From NCBI GenBank assembly GCA_002306375.1, contig DBRU01000057.1, positions 1 through 43,292 of the forward strand: DNA of 43,292 nt, read 5' to 3'. The notes beneath the pieces are model-generated. The model was given only the letters and a program-made list of their open reading frames with translations. It was not told the origin of the DNA and searched no databases. Positions within the stretch are counted from its first letter, which is position 1; each line of letters opens with the position of its first letter. This document shows, in pieces, positions 33,258 through 43,110 of this stretch. Position numbers and translations under genes: made by a program. This DNA is from Faecalibacterium sp. UBA1360. GTDB lineage: Bacteria > Bacillota > Clostridia > Oscillospirales > Ruminococcaceae.

Positions 33258-34577
33258 ATGCACACGATCCGTATCCTGGGCGCGGGCCTGGCCGGGTGCG
33301 AGGCCGCCTTGTGGCTGGCCGGCCGCGGCGTGCAAGTGGACCTGTACGAACAGAAACCCGCCCGCTTTTCCCCCGCCCACAAAAGCGCCGGCTTTGCCGA
33401 GCTGGTCTGCTCCAACTCCCTCAAAGCCGAACGGCCGGACTCGGCCTCCGGCCTGCTCAAGCTGGAGATGGAGTCGATGGGCAGCCGCCTGCTGCCCGCC
33501 GCCCGGGCCACCCGGGTGGCCGCCGGCGGGGCGCTGGCCGTGGACCGGGACCTGTTCAGCGAGCAGGTCACCCGCCTGGTGGAAGCCGACCCCCACATCA
33601 CGGTCCACCGCGAGGAGGTCACCTCCATCGACCCGGCGCAGCCCGTGCTCGTGGCCACCGGCCCCTTGACCGACGGGGCGCTGGCCGGGTGCATCGCGGC
33701 GCTCACCGGCGGCGAGGAACTGAACTTTTACGACGCCGTGGCCCCCATCGTCACGGCCGAAAGCCTTGACTACGACAAGGTGTTCGCGGCCTCCCGCTAC
33801 GGCCGGGGGGAGGACGACTACCTCAACTGCCCCTTCAACAAAGCCGAGTACGAGGCCTTCCACGAAGCCCTTGTGGGCGCCGAGCGGGCCCCCCGCCACG
33901 ACGCCGACAAGGACCTGACCGTCTACGAGGGCTGCATGCCCATCGAGGTCATGGCCGCCCGGGGGGCGGACACCATCCGCTTCGGGCCCTTGCGCCCCGT
34001 GGGCCTCAAGGACCCCCGCACCGGCCACCGCCCCTGGGCCAACGTCCAGCTGCGGGCCGAAAACGAAGCCCGCACGCTGTACAACCTTGTGGGGTTCCAG
34101 ACCAACCTCAAATGGGGCGAGCAGGCCCGGGTGTTCCGCATGATCCCCGGCCTTGAGCACGCCGAATTCGTGCGCTACGGCGTCATGCACCGCAACACCT
34201 TTTTGAACGCGCCCAAAGTGCTCACGCCGGAACTGTGCTTGCAACAATACCCCAACGTCTTTTTTGCGGGCCAGATCACCGGCTTTGAAGGCTATATGGA
34301 AAGCGCGGCCTGCGGCCTTCTGGCGGCCCGGGCCGTCTATGCCCGGCTCACGGGCCGGCCCTACACGCCGCCGCCCGCCAACACCATGTGCGGGGCGCTC
34401 GTGGGGTATCTGACGACCCCCAACAAGGATTTCCAGCCCATGGGTGCCAACATGGGCATTCTGCCCCGCACCCAGGCCATCGACGCCATCAGGGACAAGC
34501 GGGAACGCTACCAGGCGCTGTCGGACGCAGCCCGGGCCGCCATGGCCGCCTGGGTCGAGGAACAGGAGGAAGTATGA
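33258..34577 (+). CDS. trmFO: Folate-dependent tRNA (uracil-54 C5) methyltransferase
   Basis: 439-residue flavoprotein that makes ribothymidine at tRNA position 54 with methylenetetrahydrofolate and FADH2, a trait of most Gram-positives. The N-terminal FAD-binding motif is GAGLAG (8-13). FAELVCSNSLKAE, YLNCPFNK, MPIEVMAARG, and TGFEGYMESAACGL are family blocks. AAGGAG lies inside the end of topA. Its stop overlaps the plsX start. Confidence 0.96.
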   Translation: MHTIRILGAGLAGCEAALWLAGRGVQVDLYEQKPARFSPAHKSAGFAELVCSNSLKAERPDSASGLLKLEMESMGSRLLPAARATRVAAGGALAVDRDLFSEQVTRLVEADPHITVHREEVTSIDPAQPVLVATGPLTDGALAGCIAALTGGEELNFYDAVAPIVTAESLDYDKVFAASRYGRGEDDYLNCPFNKAEYEAFHEALVGAERAPRHDADKDLTVYEGCMPIEVMAARGADTIRFGPLRPVGLKDPRTGHRPWANVQLRAENEARTLYNLVGFQTNLKWGEQARVFRMIPGLEHAEFVRYGVMHRNTFLNAPKVLTPELCLQQYPNVFFAGQITGFEGYMESAACGLLAARAVYARLTGRPYTPPPANTMCGALVGYLTTPNKDFQPMGANMGILPRTQAIDAIRDKRERYQALSDAARAAMAAWVEEQEEV

Positions 34578-35590
34578 TGAAGATTTTTGTGGATGTGATG
34601 GGCGGCGACAATGCCCCCAACGCCGTTTTGCAGGGCGCGGCCGACGCCGTCAAGGAGTTTGGCCAGGGCATGACCATCGCCCTGCTGGGCCCCGAGGATG
34701 TGATCCGCAAGACCGCCGGTGAGATGAACATCGACCTGGCCCCTTTTGAGATCATCCATTGCCCCGACGTGGTCACCATGGAGGACGACCCCGTCCGCGT
34801 GGCTCGCAAAAAGCCCGAATCCAGCATGATCAAGGGCCTGACCCTGCTTAAGAACGGGGAAGGGGACGCCTTTGTGTCGGCCGGGTCCACGGGCGCGCTG
34901 CACGTGGCCACCAGCCTGATCGTTCGCACGATGAAGGGCGTCAAGCGCCCGGCCCTGGCCACCCAGATGCCCGCCCCCGGCAAGAACTACCTGCTGCTGG
35001 ACTGCGGCGCCAACGCCGAGTGCCGGGCCGACATGCTCAACGCCTTCGGCACCATGGGCAGCGTCTACGCCCAGAAGGTCATGGGCCGCGAAAACCCCGC
35101 CGTGGCCCTGGTCAACAACGGCGCCGAGGAGCACAAGGGCACGCCCATGTACCGCGAAGCCCACCAGAAGCTCAAGGCCAACCCCTCCATCCGTTTCGTG
35201 GGCAACGTGGAGCCCCGGGACGTGATGAAGGGCGACATGGACGTGGTGGTGTGCGACGGCTTTGTGGGCAACGTGGTGCTCAAGCTCACCGAGGGCGTGG
35301 CCACCACGCTGCTGGGCATGCTCAAACCCATCTTCCTCAAAAACATCCTGACCAAGCTGGCCTACCTGACCATCAAGGGCGGCATGGGCGACCTGAAAAA
35401 GATGATGGACTCCGAGGAAGTGGGCGGCGCGCCGCTGCTGGGCGCGTCCCGCCCGGTCATCAAGGCCCACGGTTCCAGCAAGGCCCGGGGCATCAAGAAC
35501 GCCATCCGCCAGGCCCGCATCTGCGTGGAAAACGATCTGTGCGGCACCATGGAAAAGGCCCTGGCCGACACCATGGCCGCCGACCAGTGA
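34577..35590 (+). CDS. plsX: Phosphate acyltransferase PlsX
   Basis: 337 residues. PlsX converts acyl-ACP to acyl-phosphate, the first step of the PlsX/PlsY route to phosphatidic acid. KIFVDVMGGDNAP at the N-terminus, SAGSTGALHVA, and the C-terminal EEVGGAPLLG are typical. Two adjacent ATGs exist (34574 and 34577); the second gives the standard N-terminus and better spacing from GGAGG. It overlaps the trmFO stop. No acpP follows, unlike the frequent plsX-acpP-rnc order. Confidence 0.94.
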   Translation: MKIFVDVMGGDNAPNAVLQGAADAVKEFGQGMTIALLGPEDVIRKTAGEMNIDLAPFEIIHCPDVVTMEDDPVRVARKKPESSMIKGLTLLKNGEGDAFVSAGSTGALHVATSLIVRTMKGVKRPALATQMPAPGKNYLLLDCGANAECRADMLNAFGTMGSVYAQKVMGRENPAVALVNNGAEEHKGTPMYREAHQKLKANPSIRFVGNVEPRDVMKGDMDVVVCDGFVGNVVLKLTEGVATTLLGMLKPIFLKNILTKLAYLTIKGGMGDLKKMMDSEEVGGAPLLGASRPVIKAHGSSKARGIKNAIRQARICVENDLCGTMEKALADTMAADQ

Positions 35591-35629
35591 TCCCCCTGCC
35601 CTTGATTCCCACCGAAAGGAAGCTCCGTC

Positions 35630-36310
35630 ATGTCCAACCGTAGCTTTGAGCAGCTGGAACAGGTGCTGCACTATCATTTCAAAAACCCGGCGCTGTTGCG
35701 CATCGCCATGACCCATACGAGCTTTGCCAACGAGTCCAGGGTCCCCACCCGCCACAACGAGCGGCTGGAGTTTCTGGGCGACAGCGTGCTGTCGGTGGTG
35801 GCGGCGGACTATCTGTTCCACCACTCCACCCGCCCCGAAGGCGAGCTGACCCGCATGCGGGCCTCCCTCGTGTCCGAGGAAGCCCTCTACCGCTTTGCCT
35901 GCGAGATCGACCTGGGCAGCTATCTGCGCCTGGGCCGGGGCGAGGAGCTGGGCGGCGGGCGCACCCGCCCCAGCGTGGTGTCCGACGCCTTCGAGGCGCT
36001 GATCGCCGCTTTGTACCTGGACGGCGGGCTCGAGACCGCCCGCGCCTTCATCCTGCCCTTCCTCACCGAGGGCAAGACCGCCGACCCCGACTACAAGACC
36101 AAATTGCAGGAACTGGTGCAGGAGACCCCCGGCGCCGCTTTGCAGTACACCGTGGTGGGCGAAAGCGGCCCCGACCACGACAAGACCTTCGAAGTGCAGG
36201 TCAGCCTCAACGGCCAGGCGGTGGCCAGCGGCCGCGGCCGCAGCAAAAAGGCCGCCGAACAGCAGGCCGCCCGCCAGGCGCTGGAAAAGCTGACCGGCCC
36301 TGCCCTCTGA
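35630..36310 (+). CDS. rnc: Ribonuclease III
   Basis: 226 residues. The nuclease domain contains the signature NERLEFLGDSVL with E47 and D51, and a second acidic pair D119 and E122 (VVSDAFEAL) for the catalytic metals. A double-stranded RNA-binding domain lies at about 155-222 (DYKTKLQELVQ to KKAAEQQAARQAL). It cuts double-stranded RNA in rRNA precursors and regulatory duplexes. Standard position upstream of smc and ftsY; AAAGGAAG lies before the ATG. Confidence 0.97.
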   Translation: MSNRSFEQLEQVLHYHFKNPALLRIAMTHTSFANESRVPTRHNERLEFLGDSVLSVVAADYLFHHSTRPEGELTRMRASLVSEEALYRFACEIDLGSYLRLGRGEELGGGRTRPSVVSDAFEALIAALYLDGGLETARAFILPFLTEGKTADPDYKTKLQELVQETPGAALQYTVVGESGPDHDKTFEVQVSLNGQAVASGRGRSKKAAEQQAARQALEKLTGPAL

Positions 36311-36329
36311 TGGAAAGGAATCCCCCTTC

Positions 36330-39300
36330 ATGCGCTTGAAAGAACTCGAGATCCAGGGCTTCAAATCCTTCCCCGACCGCACCAAGGTGGCCATCGGCGC
36401 CGGCATCACCGGCGTGGTGGGCCCCAACGGGTCGGGCAAGAGCAATATATCCGACGCCATCCGCTGGGTCATGGGCGAGACCAGCTCCAAACAGCTGCGC
36501 GGCGCGGGCAAGATGGAGGACGTCATCTTCGGCGGCACCCAGACCCGGGGGGCCATGGGCTATGCCGCCGTCAGCCTGACCATCGACAACGCCGACCACG
36601 GCCTGGCCATGGACGCCGACGAGGTCACTATCGGCCGGCGCTACTACCGCAGCGGCGAGAGCGAATACACGATCAACGGCCAGAACGTGCGCCTTAAAGA
36701 CGTGTACGAGCTTTTGCTGGACACCGGCCTTGGCCGGGACGGCTACGCCATCGTGGGCCAGGGCCGCGTGGCCGAGATCGTGGGCGCCAAAAGCGCCGAA
36801 CGCCGCGAAATTTTTGAGGAAGCCTCCGGCATCGCCCGCTTCCGCTACCGCAAAAACGAGGCCGAACGCCGCCTGGCCGCCGCCGAGGGCAACCTGGAAC
36901 GCCTGCGGGACATCCTGGGCGAGCTGGAAAGCCGGGTGGGCCCCCTGAAGCGGGACAGCGAAAAGGCCCAGAAATTCCTGGAATATTCCAAGACCCGCAA
37001 ATCCCTGGAAGTCACCCTGTGGGTGGACTCCATCCGCCGGGCCCAGGACGCCGTGCGGGACCAGCAGCGCCGGTACGAGGCCGCCGAGGCCGACCACGCC
37101 CGCATCTCCCGCCAGCTGGACGAATTCGACCGGCGCACCGAGGCCCTGCGGGCCGAAGCCCAGGACCTGATGCTGCAAGTGGAGCAGGCCAACGCCGATA
37201 TCCGCGCCCTGACCGAGGAAGGCGCGGGCAGCGAGAGCCGCATCGCCGTCTTGCAAAACGAAAACGAGCACGCCGCCGCCCAGATCGCCGAGGCTGAGGC
37301 TGAACTGGCCAAGGCGGGGCAGGGGGCCAGGGACATCGAGAGCGAAGCCGCCGAGCACCGCGCCGCCATCGAAGCCCTGTGCGCCGACCTGGCCAAGGCC
37401 GACGCCGCCGTGTCCGAAGCCCGGGCCGGCCTGGGCGCCCTGGAACAAAAGGCGCTGCAAAGCGGCCAGCGCCGGGACGTGGTGGAAGCCGCCATCGCCC
37501 GTTTGCAGGACGCCGCCACGGCCATGCAGGTGCGGGCGGCCTCCCTGATCTCGGCCATCCAGGCCGCCGAAGCCCAGCGGGACGCCCTGCGCAACCAGGC
37601 CGACGCCGCGGCCGACGCCGCGAAAAAGCTGGGCGAGGAACGCGCCGCCGCGGCCGACGCCCTGCGCGAGGCCGAGGACGCCGTCACCCGGGCCGACAAC
37701 ATCAAGGCCGGGCTCAAGCTCAAGCTGGAAAGCCGCCGCCGCCAGCAGGCCGAGGCCGCCGACGCGCTGCAAAAGGCCGACCGGGACCGCTCCAACACGG
37801 CCCAGCGCATCCGCATCCTCGAGGACCTGGAACGCAACCTGGACGGCTACCAGCAAAGCGTCAAAACGGTGATGAAAGCCGCCGCGGCCAACCGCCTGGG
37901 GGGCGTCATCGGGCCGGTGGCCGGCATCCTCACCGTGCGCAAAGGCTACGAGACCGCCATCGAGACGGCGCTCGGCTTTGCTTTGCAGAACATCGTGGTG
38001 GAAAACGAGCGCAGCGCCCGGGCCGCCATCACCTTCTTGAAAGAACAGCGGGCCGGCCGGGCCACCTTTCTGCCTCTGGACACCGTGCAGGGCAGCCGCT
38101 TCACCGGCCGCCTGACCGGCACCGCCGAGGTGGCCGCCGACCTGGTGGAGGCCGACGAGCGTTACCGCCATATCATCGACAATCTTCTCGGCCGCATCAT
38201 CGTGGTCGAGGACCTGGCCGAAGCCTCCGCCGTGGCCAAAAACCTCGGCTACCGCAACCGGGTCGTCACCCTGGACGGCCAGGTCATCAACGCGGGCGGC
38301 TCCTTCACCGGCGGTTCCACGGCCCGCAGCGCCGGGGTGTTCAGCCGCAAACAGGAGCTGGAGGACCTGCGCGACAACCTGACCAAACTGGAACAGCGCC
38401 GGGCCGCCGCCGCCCGGGAGGCCGAGGCCCGCAAGGCCGAGGCCGAGACCCTGGCCGCCCAGCTGGCCGGTGCCGAAAGCGAGAGCGTCAACGCGGCCTC
38501 GGCCCGGCTCAAGGCCCAGATGGACCTGGAACGCCTGGACGCCGCCGTGCAGGAAGGCCAGTCGGCCGCCGCCGCCCGGGACAAACAGCTGGCCGCCTTG
38601 CAGGCCCAGCTGGAACAGGACCGCGCCGCCCGGGCCCAGGCCGAGACCGGCCGCGCCGCCGCCGAGAAGGAGCTGGAAGGATACCGCGCCGAGCTGGCCC
38701 AGCTGGGCGAGAGCGCCGGCGAGCTGAGCCGCCAGCGGGAGGAACTGTCCGCCGCTTTGTCCGACGCCCAGATGCGCCGCCTGACCGGCGAGAAGGACAT
38801 CGGCCTGCACGAGGCCGCCCTGGAAACGCTGCGCAGCCGCACCGGCGAGGCCGAGGCCCGCGCCCGGGAACTGAACGCCGTCATGGACGCCGCCCGGGCC
38901 GCCATCACGGCCAACGACGCCAGGATCGCCGACATCCGCCGCGCCCGGGAAGAAAGCAAGCAGAAGATCGCCGACGCCGAGTCCGCCATCCGCGCGGCCA
39001 ACGCCGCCCGCCTGGAAAAAGAGGCCGCCATCACCCGCCTCGGGCAGGAGAACCGCACCCTCACCGACGAGCGGGAGCGCATGAGCGGCGAGATGGCCCG
39101 CCTGGCCGAGCGCCGCGCCGCCGCCGAAAACGAGCTCAACACCACGGCCACCAAGCTGTGGGACGAGTACCAGCTCACCGAGGCCGAGGCCCGTGCGCTG
39201 TGCGTGGAGTTCGACACCGTCACCGAGCTGCGCCGCCAGGTCGCCGAGATCCGCGCCAAGATCCGGGCGCTGGGCAACGTGAACGTGGGCGCCATCGACG

Positions 39301-39887
39301 AATACAAGGAAGTCAAGGAACGCTACGACTTCCTCAAGGCCCAGGTCTCCGACGTGGAGCGCTCCAAGGCCGAGCTCACCCGCCTGATCGGCGAGCTCTG
39401 CGGCGAGATGGAACAGCTTTTCTCCAGGAGCTTCCAGCAGATCAACCGCAATTTCGGACATATCTTCCGCCAGCTGTTCGGCGGCGGCTCCGCCCGGCTG
39501 TATCTGTCGGACGAGGACAACGTCCTGGAATCGGGCATCGAGATCGAGGTCTCGCCCCCGGGCAAGGTCATCCGCAACCTGTCGGCCCTGTCCGGCGGCG
39601 AACAGGCCCTGGTGGCCATTTCCATCTACTTTGCCATTCTGGAGGTCAACCCCTCGCCCTTCTGCATTTTGGACGAGATCGAAGCGGCCCTGGACGACGT
39701 CAACGTCACCCGCTACGCCCAGTACCTGCGCCGCATGACCGACAAGACCCAGTTCATCGTCATCACCCACCGCCGCGGCACCATGGAGGCCGCCGACGTC
39801 CTGTACGGCGTGACCATGCAGGAGGACGGCGTCTCCAAGCTGCTGCGCCTGGACCTGGACCAGGTCAACGCCGACCTGGTCAACTGA
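36330..39887 (+). CDS. smc: Chromosome segregation ATPase SMC
   Basis: 1185 residues. The head ATPase is split between the ends: Walker A at 31-38 (GPNGSGKS), signature LSGGEQ at 1087-1092, and Walker B ILDE at 1113-1116. The hinge lies around 523-680, starting at LGGVIGPVAG. Two very Ala/Glu/Arg-rich coiled coils (about 170-500 and 680-1030) join them. SMC with ScpA/ScpB organises and separates chromosomes; no scp genes are in the window. The high GC of the coiled coils creates long antisense frames that are not genes. Confidence 0.97.
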   Translation: MRLKELEIQGFKSFPDRTKVAIGAGITGVVGPNGSGKSNISDAIRWVMGETSSKQLRGAGKMEDVIFGGTQTRGAMGYAAVSLTIDNADHGLAMDADEVTIGRRYYRSGESEYTINGQNVRLKDVYELLLDTGLGRDGYAIVGQGRVAEIVGAKSAERREIFEEASGIARFRYRKNEAERRLAAAEGNLERLRDILGELESRVGPLKRDSEKAQKFLEYSKTRKSLEVTLWVDSIRRAQDAVRDQQRRYEAAEADHARISRQLDEFDRRTEALRAEAQDLMLQVEQANADIRALTEEGAGSESRIAVLQNENEHAAAQIAEAEAELAKAGQGARDIESEAAEHRAAIEALCADLAKADAAVSEARAGLGALEQKALQSGQRRDVVEAAIARLQDAATAMQVRAASLISAIQAAEAQRDALRNQADAAADAAKKLGEERAAAADALREAEDAVTRADNIKAGLKLKLESRRRQQAEAADALQKADRDRSNTAQRIRILEDLERNLDGYQQSVKTVMKAAAANRLGGVIGPVAGILTVRKGYETAIETALGFALQNIVVENERSARAAITFLKEQRAGRATFLPLDTVQGSRFTGRLTGTAEVAADLVEADERYRHIIDNLLGRIIVVEDLAEASAVAKNLGYRNRVVTLDGQVINAGGSFTGGSTARSAGVFSRKQELEDLRDNLTKLEQRRAAAAREAEARKAEAETLAAQLAGAESESVNAASARLKAQMDLERLDAAVQEGQSAAAARDKQLAALQAQLEQDRAARAQAETGRAAAEKELEGYRAELAQLGESAGELSRQREELSAALSDAQMRRLTGEKDIGLHEAALETLRSRTGEAEARARELNAVMDAARAAITANDARIADIRRAREESKQKIADAESAIRAANAARLEKEAAITRLGQENRTLTDERERMSGEMARLAERRAAAENELNTTATKLWDEYQLTEAEARALCVEFDTVTELRRQVAEIRAKIRALGNVNVGAIDEYKEVKERYDFLKAQVSDVERSKAELTRLIGELCGEMEQLFSRSFQQINRNFGHIFRQLFGGGSARLYLSDEDNVLESGIEIEVSPPGKVIRNLSALSGGEQALVAISIYFAILEVNPSPFCILDEIEAALDDVNVTRYAQYLRRMTDKTQFIVITHRRGTMEAADVLYGVTMQEDGVSKLLRLDLDQVNADLVN

Positions 39888-39915
39888 CCGCCCTATTCCC
39901 ACACGGAGGTGCCTT

Positions 39916-40860
39916 ATGGGACTGTTTGACAGCTTCAAAAAGAAAAAGCTGGAAGTGGGCCTCGAAAAGACCCGCACGGGCTTTTTCCAAACCATCGTCA
40001 ATACGCTGACCAACTCCCAGATCGACGACGATCTGTACAACGACCTGGAAGAACAGCTGATCTTGGCCGACGTGGGCCCCGCCACCGCCGTGCGCCTGGT
40101 GGACGAGCTGCGGGACGCCGTGGAGCGGGATCACCTCAAGACCGGCGACCAGGCCCTCAAGGCCCTGCGGGAGATCATCCGGCTGGAGATCTCCCCCCAT
40201 GACGAGATGGACCTGACCGGCCGCCCGGCGGTGATTTTGGTCATCGGGGTCAACGGCGTGGGCAAGACCACCACCATCGCCAAGCTGGCCTACTTATATA
40301 AGGACCTGGGCAAGCGGGTCATGCTGGCGGCGGGGGATACCTTCCGCGCCGCGGCCAGCGAACAGCTGGAGACCTGGGCCGAGCGGGCCGACGTGCCCCT
40401 GGTCAAGGCCGGCGAGGGCGCCGACCCTGCCGCCGTCATCTTCGACGCCGTGCAGAGCGCCGCCGCCCGGGGGTACGACCTGGTCATCGCCGACACCGCC
40501 GGCCGCCTGCACAACAAAAAGGGCCTGATGGACGAGCTGTCCAAGATCACCCGCAGCGTCAAGAAGGCCAGCCCCGAAGCCAGCCTGGAAGTGCTGCTGG
40601 TTCTGGACGCCATCACGGGCCAAAACGCCATCAGCCAGGCCCAGGAATTCTGCCGCGCCGCCGGGGCCACCGGCATCGTGCTGACCAAGCTGGACGGCAC
40701 CCCCAAGGGCGGCTGCGTGCTGGCCGTGCACGAAAAGCTGGGCCTGCCCATCCGCTTTGTGGGCGTGGGCGAACAGCTGGACGACCTGATCTTCTTCTCG
40801 GCCACCGATTTCTCCCAGGCCCTGCTGCCCGAACTGCCCGCAAAGGAGGAGAACGTATGA
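39916..40860 (+). CDS. ftsY: Signal recognition particle receptor FtsY
   Basis: 314 residues, the short Gram-positive form without a long acidic A domain. The N domain is about 1-95 and the SRP-type GTPase G domain about 100-305. GTP-binding motifs are GVNGVGKTT (111-119), GDTFRAAASEQLE, ADTAGR, and TKLDGTPKGG, with the closing VGVGEQLDDL. FtsY docks ribosome-SRP complexes at the membrane. Its stop overlaps the next start by four bases (ATGA). Confidence 0.97.
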   Translation: MGLFDSFKKKKLEVGLEKTRTGFFQTIVNTLTNSQIDDDLYNDLEEQLILADVGPATAVRLVDELRDAVERDHLKTGDQALKALREIIRLEISPHDEMDLTGRPAVILVIGVNGVGKTTTIAKLAYLYKDLGKRVMLAAGDTFRAAASEQLETWAERADVPLVKAGEGADPAAVIFDAVQSAAARGYDLVIADTAGRLHNKKGLMDELSKITRSVKKASPEASLEVLLVLDAITGQNAISQAQEFCRAAGATGIVLTKLDGTPKGGCVLAVHEKLGLPIRFVGVGEQLDDLIFFSATDFSQALLPELPAKEENV

Positions 40861-41489
40861 TCGTCTGCGCGGCCACCAACAACCCCGGCAAACTCAAGGA
40901 GCTGCGCCGCATCCTGGAACGGGCGGGCCACACGGTCAAAAGCCTGCGGGAGCTGGGCGTGGACCTGGACCCCGAGGAAACGGGAACTACCTTTGCCGAG
41001 AATGCCCGCATCAAGGCCACGGCCTTCTGCCGGGCCACCGGCCTGGCCACCGTGGCCGACGACTCGGGCCTGTGCGTGGACGCCCTGGACGGCGCGCCCG
41101 GCGTGTACAGCGCCCGGTACGCCGGCGTCCACGGCGACGACGACGCCAACAACCAGAAGCTGCTGGCCGCCCTGGCCGGCGTGCCCGCCGAACGCCGCGG
41201 CGCCCGCTTCGTCTCGGCCGTGTGCCTGGTCTTGCCCGACGGACGGCAGCTGACCGTGGAAGGCGAGTGCCCCGGCGCCGTGGCCTTCGACCTGCGGGGC
41301 GAAAACGGCTTCGGCTACGACCCGCTGTTCGTGCCCGATGAGGTGGGCCTGCCCGGCGGGGGCAAGGCCCCCAACGCCGACCGCCGCTCCTACGCCCAGC
41401 TGGCCGACGGCGAAAAGGACGCCATCAGCCACCGGGGCCGGGCCATGGAGCGCCTGGAACAGGAACTGCCCGGCTTTTTGGGCCAATGA
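40857..41489 (+). CDS. rdgB: XTP/dITP pyrophosphatase (HAM1/RdgB family)
   Basis: 210 residues. It hydrolyses non-canonical purine triphosphates (ITP, dITP, XTP) to monophosphates and keeps them out of DNA and RNA. TNNPGKLKEL at the N-terminus, ENARIKA, VADDSGLCVDAL (D68/D69), FGYDPLF and SHRGRA are all present. It is translationally coupled to ftsY by a four-base overlap. Confidence 0.95.
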   Translation: MIVCAATNNPGKLKELRRILERAGHTVKSLRELGVDLDPEETGTTFAENARIKATAFCRATGLATVADDSGLCVDALDGAPGVYSARYAGVHGDDDANNQKLLAALAGVPAERRGARFVSAVCLVLPDGRQLTVEGECPGAVAFDLRGENGFGYDPLFVPDEVGLPGGGKAPNADRRSYAQLADGEKDAISHRGRAMERLEQELPGFLGQ

Positions 41490-41518
41490 CAAACACCCAC
41501 CGAAAGGATTGGTATACC

Positions 41519-41827
41519 ATGACTCTTACCAGCAAACAGCGCGCCGCCCTGCGCGGGGCGGCCAACGGGCTTGACCCGGTGTTCCAGATCGGCAAGGGCG
41601 AGATCGGCCCCGCCATGATCGACGCGGTGGGCAAGTGCCTGGCCGCCCGGGAACTGATCAAACTCAAGGTGCTGGACAACAGCGAATACTCTGCCCGCGA
41701 AGCCGCCGACATCCTGGCCCAGGCCACCGGCGCGGCCTGCGTGCAGGTCATCGGGCGGCGGTTCGTGCTGTTTTTGCAAAAGGACAAGGACTCGGTCTAC
41801 ACCGCCGTGCTGGCCGCCGCCAAATGA
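41519..41827 (+). CDS. yhbY: YhbY-family CRM-domain RNA-binding protein
   Basis: 102 residues, essentially one CRM domain. LTSKQRAALRGAANGLDPVFQIGKGEI-type sequence has the GxxG loop at GKGEIG (25-30), and IGRRFVLF closes it. The family associates with pre-50S ribosomal particles. The ATG at 41519 has AAAGGA upstream; an earlier in-frame ATG that overlaps the previous stop lacks a site. It overlaps nadD by four bases, the usual Firmicute order yhbY-nadD-yqeK. Confidence 0.93.
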   Translation: MTLTSKQRAALRGAANGLDPVFQIGKGEIGPAMIDAVGKCLAARELIKLKVLDNSEYSAREAADILAQATGAACVQVIGRRFVLFLQKDKDSVYTAVLAAAK

Positions 41828-42447
41828 GCGCCCCCGTGGGCAAGCTGCTGTTGTACGGCGGCACCTTTGACCCGCCCCATGTGGGGCACCTGAACAACCT
41901 GCGCGCCGTCATGGACGCCGTGGACCCCGACAAGGTCCTGGTCATGCCCGCCGGCACCCCGCCCCACAAGGCGGCCAGCGCCACCCCCGGCGAACTGCGC
42001 CTGGAAATGTGCCGCTGCTTTCTGTCGGTGGACCGGCGGGTGGAGCTCAGCCGGTGGGAGATCGACCGCGCCGGGCGCAGCTACACGGTCAACACGCTGG
42101 GCATGCTGCATGACGCCTGGCCCGGGGCCCGGCTGTACCTGGCCCTTGGCAGCGATATGCTGTTCAGCTTTACGGCCTGGCGGCAATGGCGGGACATCCT
42201 GGCCCTGGCCACCCTGGTGGTGCAAAGCCGGCAGGGGGGCGACGGGGCCGACCTGTACGCCGCCGCCGACGCCTTGCGCGCCGAGGGCGGCCGGGTCATC
42301 TTTGCCCACGCCGCGCCGGTGCCCTGCGCGTCCAGCCGCATCCGCTCGGGCGAGCTCGGCCCCCGGGCCCTGCGCGGCGTTTTGCCCGCCGAAGTGCGGG
42401 ATGTGATCCGCCGCCACGACCTGTACGGGTTGGGCGGCGCGGTGTAA
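41824..42447 (+). CDS. nadD: Nicotinate-nucleotide adenylyltransferase
   Basis: 207 residues. NadD joins nicotinate mononucleotide and ATP to deamido-NAD. The nucleotidyltransferase motif GGTFDPPHVGH (12-22) and the C-terminal SSRIRSG (the usual SSTxIR motif with Arg in place of Thr) are visible, with PAGTPPHK between. It may work with the nicotinamidase-like hydrolase at 4281 in NAD salvage. ATG overlaps the yhbY stop. Confidence 0.94.
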   Translation: MSAPVGKLLLYGGTFDPPHVGHLNNLRAVMDAVDPDKVLVMPAGTPPHKAASATPGELRLEMCRCFLSVDRRVELSRWEIDRAGRSYTVNTLGMLHDAWPGARLYLALGSDMLFSFTAWRQWRDILALATLVVQSRQGGDGADLYAAADALRAEGGRVIFAHAAPVPCASSRIRSGELGPRALRGVLPAEVRDVIRRHDLYGLGGAV

Positions 42448-42479
42448 ATGATGTCAAACGATCCGAAGGAGGCGTCCGT

Positions 42480-43055
42480 ATGACCTGTGAACAGGCGCAG
42501 CAGCTGGTCAAACAGCGCTTGTCCCACAAGCGCTACAAGCACACCCTGAATGTAAAAAATATGGCGGTGGAACTGGCCCGGCGCTACGGCGCGGACGAAG
42601 AAAAAGCCGCACTGGCGGCACTTTTGCACGACAGCGCGAAGGAACTCCCCTGGGAGGATATGTTGCAGATTTTTGCCGACAATGCTATAATGGCTAAAAA
42701 TGCCGCCGCCCGCCCCACGCCGGTGTGGCACGGCATCGCCGCCGCCATTTTGTGCGCCACCCGGTGGGGGGTCACCGACCCCGAAATTTTGTCCGCCATC
42801 GAATGTCATACCACCGGCAAGGCGGGCATGAGCCTGCTGGACAAGATCCTGTATATGGCCGACGCCACCAGCGCCGAGCGGGATTATCCCGGCGTGGAGC
42901 GCCTGCGGCGGGAACAAATGCAGGACCTGGACCTGGCTTTGCTGCACAGCTTGCAGCAAAGCATTTCCTTCGTGCAGAAAAAGGGCGGCGCGCTGGACCC
43001 CCAGACCCTGGCCGCCTGCCGCGACCTGGAACAGAGAATGCAGAAAAAAGGATGA
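42480..43055 (+). CDS. yqeK: YqeK-family HD-domain phosphohydrolase (diadenosine tetraphosphate hydrolase)
   Basis: 191 residues. HD-domain metal ligands are H21 (YKHTLNV), H50/D51 (LLHDSAKE), H84 (WHGIAA) and the later ECHTTG. Characterised YqeK proteins split Ap4A symmetrically to ADP. The start ATG has GAAGGAGG upstream. In the typical Firmicute order it sits between nadD and an LCP-family or rsfS gene. Confidence 0.92.
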   Translation: MTCEQAQQLVKQRLSHKRYKHTLNVKNMAVELARRYGADEEKAALAALLHDSAKELPWEDMLQIFADNAIMAKNAAARPTPVWHGIAAAILCATRWGVTDPEILSAIECHTTGKAGMSLLDKILYMADATSAERDYPGVERLRREQMQDLDLALLHSLQQSISFVQKKGGALDPQTLAACRDLEQRMQKKG

Positions 43056-43110
43056 ACATACCATAGTCCCACAGGGGCCGCCGGCCCCGCGCCAAAAAGG
43101 GAGGACGCTC

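Noticed and set aside
36207..40085. Very long open frame (about 1290 codons) antisense to smc
   Set aside because: It lies opposite smc, whose motifs are complete. High GC removes stop codons from the opposite strand; the translation has no recognisable domain and is low-complexity Gly/Ala/Gln/His.
43074..43088. GGGGCC-GCC-GGCCCC hairpin after yqeK
   Set aside because: No T-run follows and the next gene starts 22 bases later, so it is unlikely to end transcription.
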